DNA of 64,000 bases from a virus: positions 1-64,000 of IMG/VR virus record IMGVR_UViG_3300048838_001106; one strand, given 5' to 3'. The notes under the pieces were generated by a model. The model searched no databases, was not told the DNA's origin, and worked only from the letters and a program-made list of their open reading frames with translations. Below are positions 61,658 to 64,000 of the stretch, piece by piece (position 1 is the first letter of the stretch; each line of letters opens with the position of its first letter). Both the position numbers and the translations under genes were made by a program.

Positions 61658-62533
61658 GTGGCGAAGCAACAGACACTCGACCACACTCATGCCCTGATAG
61701 CACGACTGCCGCTGTGGCCCGTAATACAGATATTGACCGAGGGTGGTTGTAGCAAAGAAGCTGAGTGGTACGTAAACAACGCCCACACTTTTCGAAATGA
61801 TAATTCAGGGCCATTCAAGAGCGCAGACAAGGCGCACACAATCTCCAGGCGGCTAGAAGCGCACATCTGGAACGTTAACTCGATGGGCAGCGAGATTACT
61901 GCCGCAGGGTACAACGAGTCTAACGCGTTTGGATGGGAGCTAAAGGACAGGATAGAGCGCGTGTGCCGTGGGGATATGACTCCTTCCGAAGCATTCGAGT
62001 CTCACGAGGCGTCGAGAACAGCGTTGTACAACACAGGAAGTAAGCATAGAGACCCGGAGATACGAGAGGCGCTATTGATGCGGCAGGCACTATGGAGAGA
62101 GTACGGTGCGGGAATGCTAAAGGCGACGCTGCCTGATGACCTGCATGCAATACACATCCCCGCATTGGGGTGTTCTCTGATCCTTATGGACAACGTGTAC
62201 GACGGGGAAAACCCTCTCACATACCTTCGGGCCCTGACAGTCGGCAGGCCTGTAGACAGTGGGATATGGGTAATGGCATCTCGCGATTGGCCAGTTGTGG
62301 CTAAAGCGCTACAGACTTTGAACAAAATGCCTGTAGAGATGTCCCGGCTGCTAGAGCCAGAATTCCCTGGCAACTTGTCGCGCGTTCATGAGCTAATGTA
62401 CCGGTACAAGCGTCACCGCATCACAGACGGCGACACGCTTATGTACCCAGGATACATCAAAGATCTGGATGCAGATCTGCTACCGCCTTATAAGCCCACA
62501 AAGGCAATTTTCCGGGAGAGTGATGCTCCCTAG
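61658..62533 (+). CDS. Hypothetical protein, Trp/Arg-rich helical
   Basis: 291 residues from GTG 61658 with AAGGAGGG upstream. Helical N-terminal half, mixed second half ('WVMASRDWPVVAKALQTLN'). Its last 77 bases overlap the opposing membrane peptidase gene. Unknown function. Confidence 0.6.
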   Translation: MAKQQTLDHTHALIARLPLWPVIQILTEGGCSKEAEWYVNNAHTFRNDNSGPFKSADKAHTISRRLEAHIWNVNSMGSEITAAGYNESNAFGWELKDRIERVCRGDMTPSEAFESHEASRTALYNTGSKHRDPEIREALLMRQALWREYGAGMLKATLPDDLHAIHIPALGCSLILMDNVYDGENPLTYLRALTVGRPVDSGIWVMASRDWPVVAKALQTLNKMPVEMSRLLEPEFPGNLSRVHELMYRYKRHRITDGDTLMYPGYIKDLDADLLPPYKPTKAIFRESDAP

Positions 62534-63119
62534 CGTGTCTAAGCTCCTCGATACGCTTGTTGAAGTACCTGGTTACCCAGCCCTTAAACGGCCACATCCA
62601 CAAATAGGTTGGACCTGTAAACTGGCTAGTGAGCCAAGTGATGTAGGTTGCGGGCACATTACCTCCTGTGTGTCGATACTGTGCTGCAAGGCTTACGGTG
62701 TAGCCTCTAAGCTCAGCCCAGGCCCTTCCTGGTGATGGGCACACAAGAAACGCGGCACACAGCAGCCACCAATGGCTGTACCAGATAGACAGCAGTGCCA
62801 GCGGTGCCAGCGCATTAGGCAGCAGATACGCGATGCGCAACAGCCAATTCAAATCTTCGATGTGTTGCGCTTCGTGCATCAACACAGGCGTACTGACGCG
62901 CTTAGACGGCGTGGCAATAGTTTTTCCTATTACCGTTGTGTAGCGTGTCATGTACGTGCGCTCGAATTTTAGTGGCGAGAAAGACAAGCGCCACGTCCAG
63001 ACAATCAACCAACTCAGTGCGATATGAAAGGCTGAGTCCTCTTTTTTAATCACGCGTGCACCGTACAGGGTGTGCAATTCACTGACGACAAAATCGTAAT
63101 CGTCGTAAGGAGTGTTCAT
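62457..63119 (-). CDS. Membrane protein with HExxH metallopeptidase motif
   Basis: 220 residues from ATG 63119 (ATAAGGA upstream); a longer reading would cover the opposite gene. HEAQH at about residues 81-85 in 'PVLMHEAQHIEDLN', followed by two to three hydrophobic helices (about 92-130) and a conserved-looking 'AWAELRGY' some 45 residues later that could supply the third zinc ligand (Glu), as in gluzincin-type peptidases. A preceding hydrophobic segment ('FHIALSWLIVWTWRLSF') adds membrane contact. Target unknown; a cell-envelope role is plausible. Convergent overlap of 77 bases with the upstream gene. Confidence 0.7.
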   Translation of the reverse strand: MNTPYDDYDFVVSELHTLYGARVIKKEDSAFHIALSWLIVWTWRLSFSPLKFERTYMTRYTTVIGKTIATPSKRVSTPVLMHEAQHIEDLNWLLRIAYLLPNALAPLALLSIWYSHWWLLCAAFLVCPSPGRAWAELRGYTVSLAAQYRHTGGNVPATYITWLTSQFTGPTYLWMWPFKGWVTRYFNKRIEELRHAREHHSPGKLPLWAYKAVADLHPDL

Positions 63120-63336
63120 GAGTGTCCTTATGGGAAATGTACTTCGAATCCTGGCCGTTGGCGCCAGAGTACTGGCAAACACAGCGGCGGACAAGGAGAA
63201 GGTCGAGACCGTGATTGACATCGGATCTCGTATTTATGCGCATGCGCCGACGATATGTCCTTGCTGTCATGGTAAAGGAAAGGTATCACGACAGAAAGCA
63301 ATGGAAACGGAGATGGCGCTGAGGAAAGTACTATGA
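63118..63336 (+). CDS. Small DnaJ-type zinc motif protein
   Basis: 72 residues from ATG 63118 with AAGGAG upstream. Hydrophobic helical first half; C-terminal 'CPCCHGKGKV' with C-x-C-C-x-G-x-G, the CxxCxGxG signature of a DnaJ-type zinc repeat (one copy). Its ATG shares bases with the ATG of the - strand peptidase gene (CATG). Confidence 0.6.
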   Translation: MSVLMGNVLRILAVGARVLANTAADKEKVETVIDIGSRIYAHAPTICPCCHGKGKVSRQKAMETEMALRKVL

Positions 63337-63698
63337 AGAAGGTAGACCCGTTCAACATATCGCTGCCTGAAGACGTAGCTATCGGCATTACACCCATGCA
63401 GCCTGTGCGGCTCACATTGATGTGTATGCCATGTCGTCGTCCTCTGGAGCCAAGAAGTCAGGTGCCTCGGACAAACGTGCTGTTGATGTCGCAGTCCAGT
63501 GTTATGGAGTACGATATCATGCACGCGTGTCCTGCGTGCAATCGTCAGGTTTCGGTGCCGCACGCGTATCCATTGATAACCATGATGGATGCAGACGAAT
63601 TCGCACAGGCGACGCAGGCTGAAGACACTGACACCTCCGAAGAGATGGAACTCGTGAGCTCCATCCGAATCACCGCAGACGCCATCACTACTGAGTAA
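63333..63698 (+). CDS. Zinc-ribbon protein
   Basis: 121 residues; ATG overlaps the previous stop. C-x2-C at about 31-34 (CMPC) and 66-69 (CPAC) form a probable zinc ribbon; the C-terminus is acidic. Function unknown. Confidence 0.6.
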   Translation: MKKVDPFNISLPEDVAIGITPMQPVRLTLMCMPCRRPLEPRSQVPRTNVLLMSQSSVMEYDIMHACPACNRQVSVPHAYPLITMMDADEFAQATQAEDTDTSEEMELVSSIRITADAITTE

Positions 63699-63706
63699 GG
63701 GTTTTT

Positions 63707-64000
63707 ATGCTATTGTGGCTTGATCTCGAGACAACAGGACTCCATCCAGAGCGACACACGATTCTAGAGGTGGCTTGCATTCTAACCGACGACGACTTGA
63801 ACGAGAAGTCGCGCTGGGAGTCGATCGTGCGGCCTGGCGTGTCGGATGTCAGGCGTCTTATGGCGTTGACATCTGACGACTTCGTTATCGACATGCACAC
63901 CAAAAACGGTTTGCTAGACGAGATCAATGCAGGGCTGGGCGTGTCTATGGACGTAGCTGAGCAGGCCATCCTCAAATTAGTTGAGGGTATACCCAAGAAG
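63707..64000 (+). CDS. orn: Oligoribonuclease-like DEDDh exonuclease (partial, runs off window)
   Basis: 98 residues visible from ATG 63707; the gene continues past 64000. 'LWLDLETTGLHPERHTILEV' gives the first Asp-x-Glu of a DEDD 3'-5' exonuclease, and 'ACILTDDDL' plus 'MHTKNGLLDE' match oligoribonuclease rather than DnaQ. Oligoribonuclease degrades short RNA (or DNA) oligonucleotides. The second half with the remaining catalytic residues is not seen, so activity cannot be judged. Confidence 0.8.
   Translation, partial: MLLWLDLETTGLHPERHTILEVACILTDDDLNEKSRWESIVRPGVSDVRRLMALTSDDFVIDMHTKNGLLDEINAGLGVSMDVAEQAILKLVEGIPKK

Noticed and set aside
1-64000. tRNA genes, CRISPR arrays, integrase/attachment site
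   Set aside because: I saw no cloverleaf with a GTTCRA loop in non-coding DNA, no regularly spaced repeats and no recombinase motifs; not proven absent without a search tool.

Overview
The window is a continuous stretch of a large, tailed, contractile-type double-stranded DNA phage genome. This follows from a portal protein, a terminase large subunit, a tape-measure-like protein preceded by a frameshifted chaperone pair, T4-like baseplate hub and wedge proteins, a tail lysozyme and a nearly complete phage replication set. The standard genetic code reads well throughout. Most genes start with ATG (some GTG), often with a clear GGAG/AAGGAG ribosome binding site, and many overlap by 1-4 bases. 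The host is probably a Gram-negative bacterium (possible spanin-like pair), but nothing in the window names it. No integrase, lysogeny repressor, tRNA, CRISPR array, major capsid, sheath or tube gene was recognised.

Layout. 13-1278 (+): a G+C-rich, repeat-containing protein of unknown function. 1316-3450 (-): portal and a small partner. 3504-17217 (+): replication and recombination operon, with an SNF2-type helicase carrying two Cys4 clusters, two Fe-S RecB/Cas4-type nucleases, a ParB-like protein, a possible ssDNA-binding protein, primase-helicase and a family A DNA polymerase fused to a uracil-DNA-glycosylase-like domain. 17218-17823: a 600-base non-coding zone built from repeated hairpins. 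17824-19437 (-): terminase. 19438-28200: alternating blocks with a MoxR ATPase, a VWA/HExxH protein, and a reverse transcriptase embedded between two overlapping Cys-cluster genes. 28190-29574 (-): two structural-looking proteins. 29600-30145 (+): RuvC-like resolvase. 30123-57497 (-): tail, baseplate and virion operon. 57568-62533 (+): small proteins of unknown function. 62457-64000: a membrane metallopeptidase, two zinc proteins and the start of an oligoribonuclease-like exonuclease.

The most unusual part is the cassette 41937-48926, between the baseplate hub and the tail lysozyme. Its eight proteins largely share an N-terminal signature (aromatic, then G, then K-x-A-G-L/I), and four share a C-terminal signature (YGM-x-DA-D/N-T ... 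LGTDF-x-T-x-S). Three carry ADP-ribosyltransferase-like motifs, and one of these is fused to a sigma-70-like RNA polymerase sigma factor. I infer a set of virion-carried effector proteins that may be delivered with the DNA to alter host transcription; this is a hypothesis.

A second strong signal is a canonical -1 slippery heptamer with a downstream hairpin at 56826-56871. It would fuse the two tail assembly chaperone frames just upstream of the tape measure gene, as in lambda G/GT. Three divergent gene pairs start essentially back to back with little or no intergenic DNA (19437/19438, 23382/23401, 63119/63118), so their promoters must lie inside neighbouring genes.
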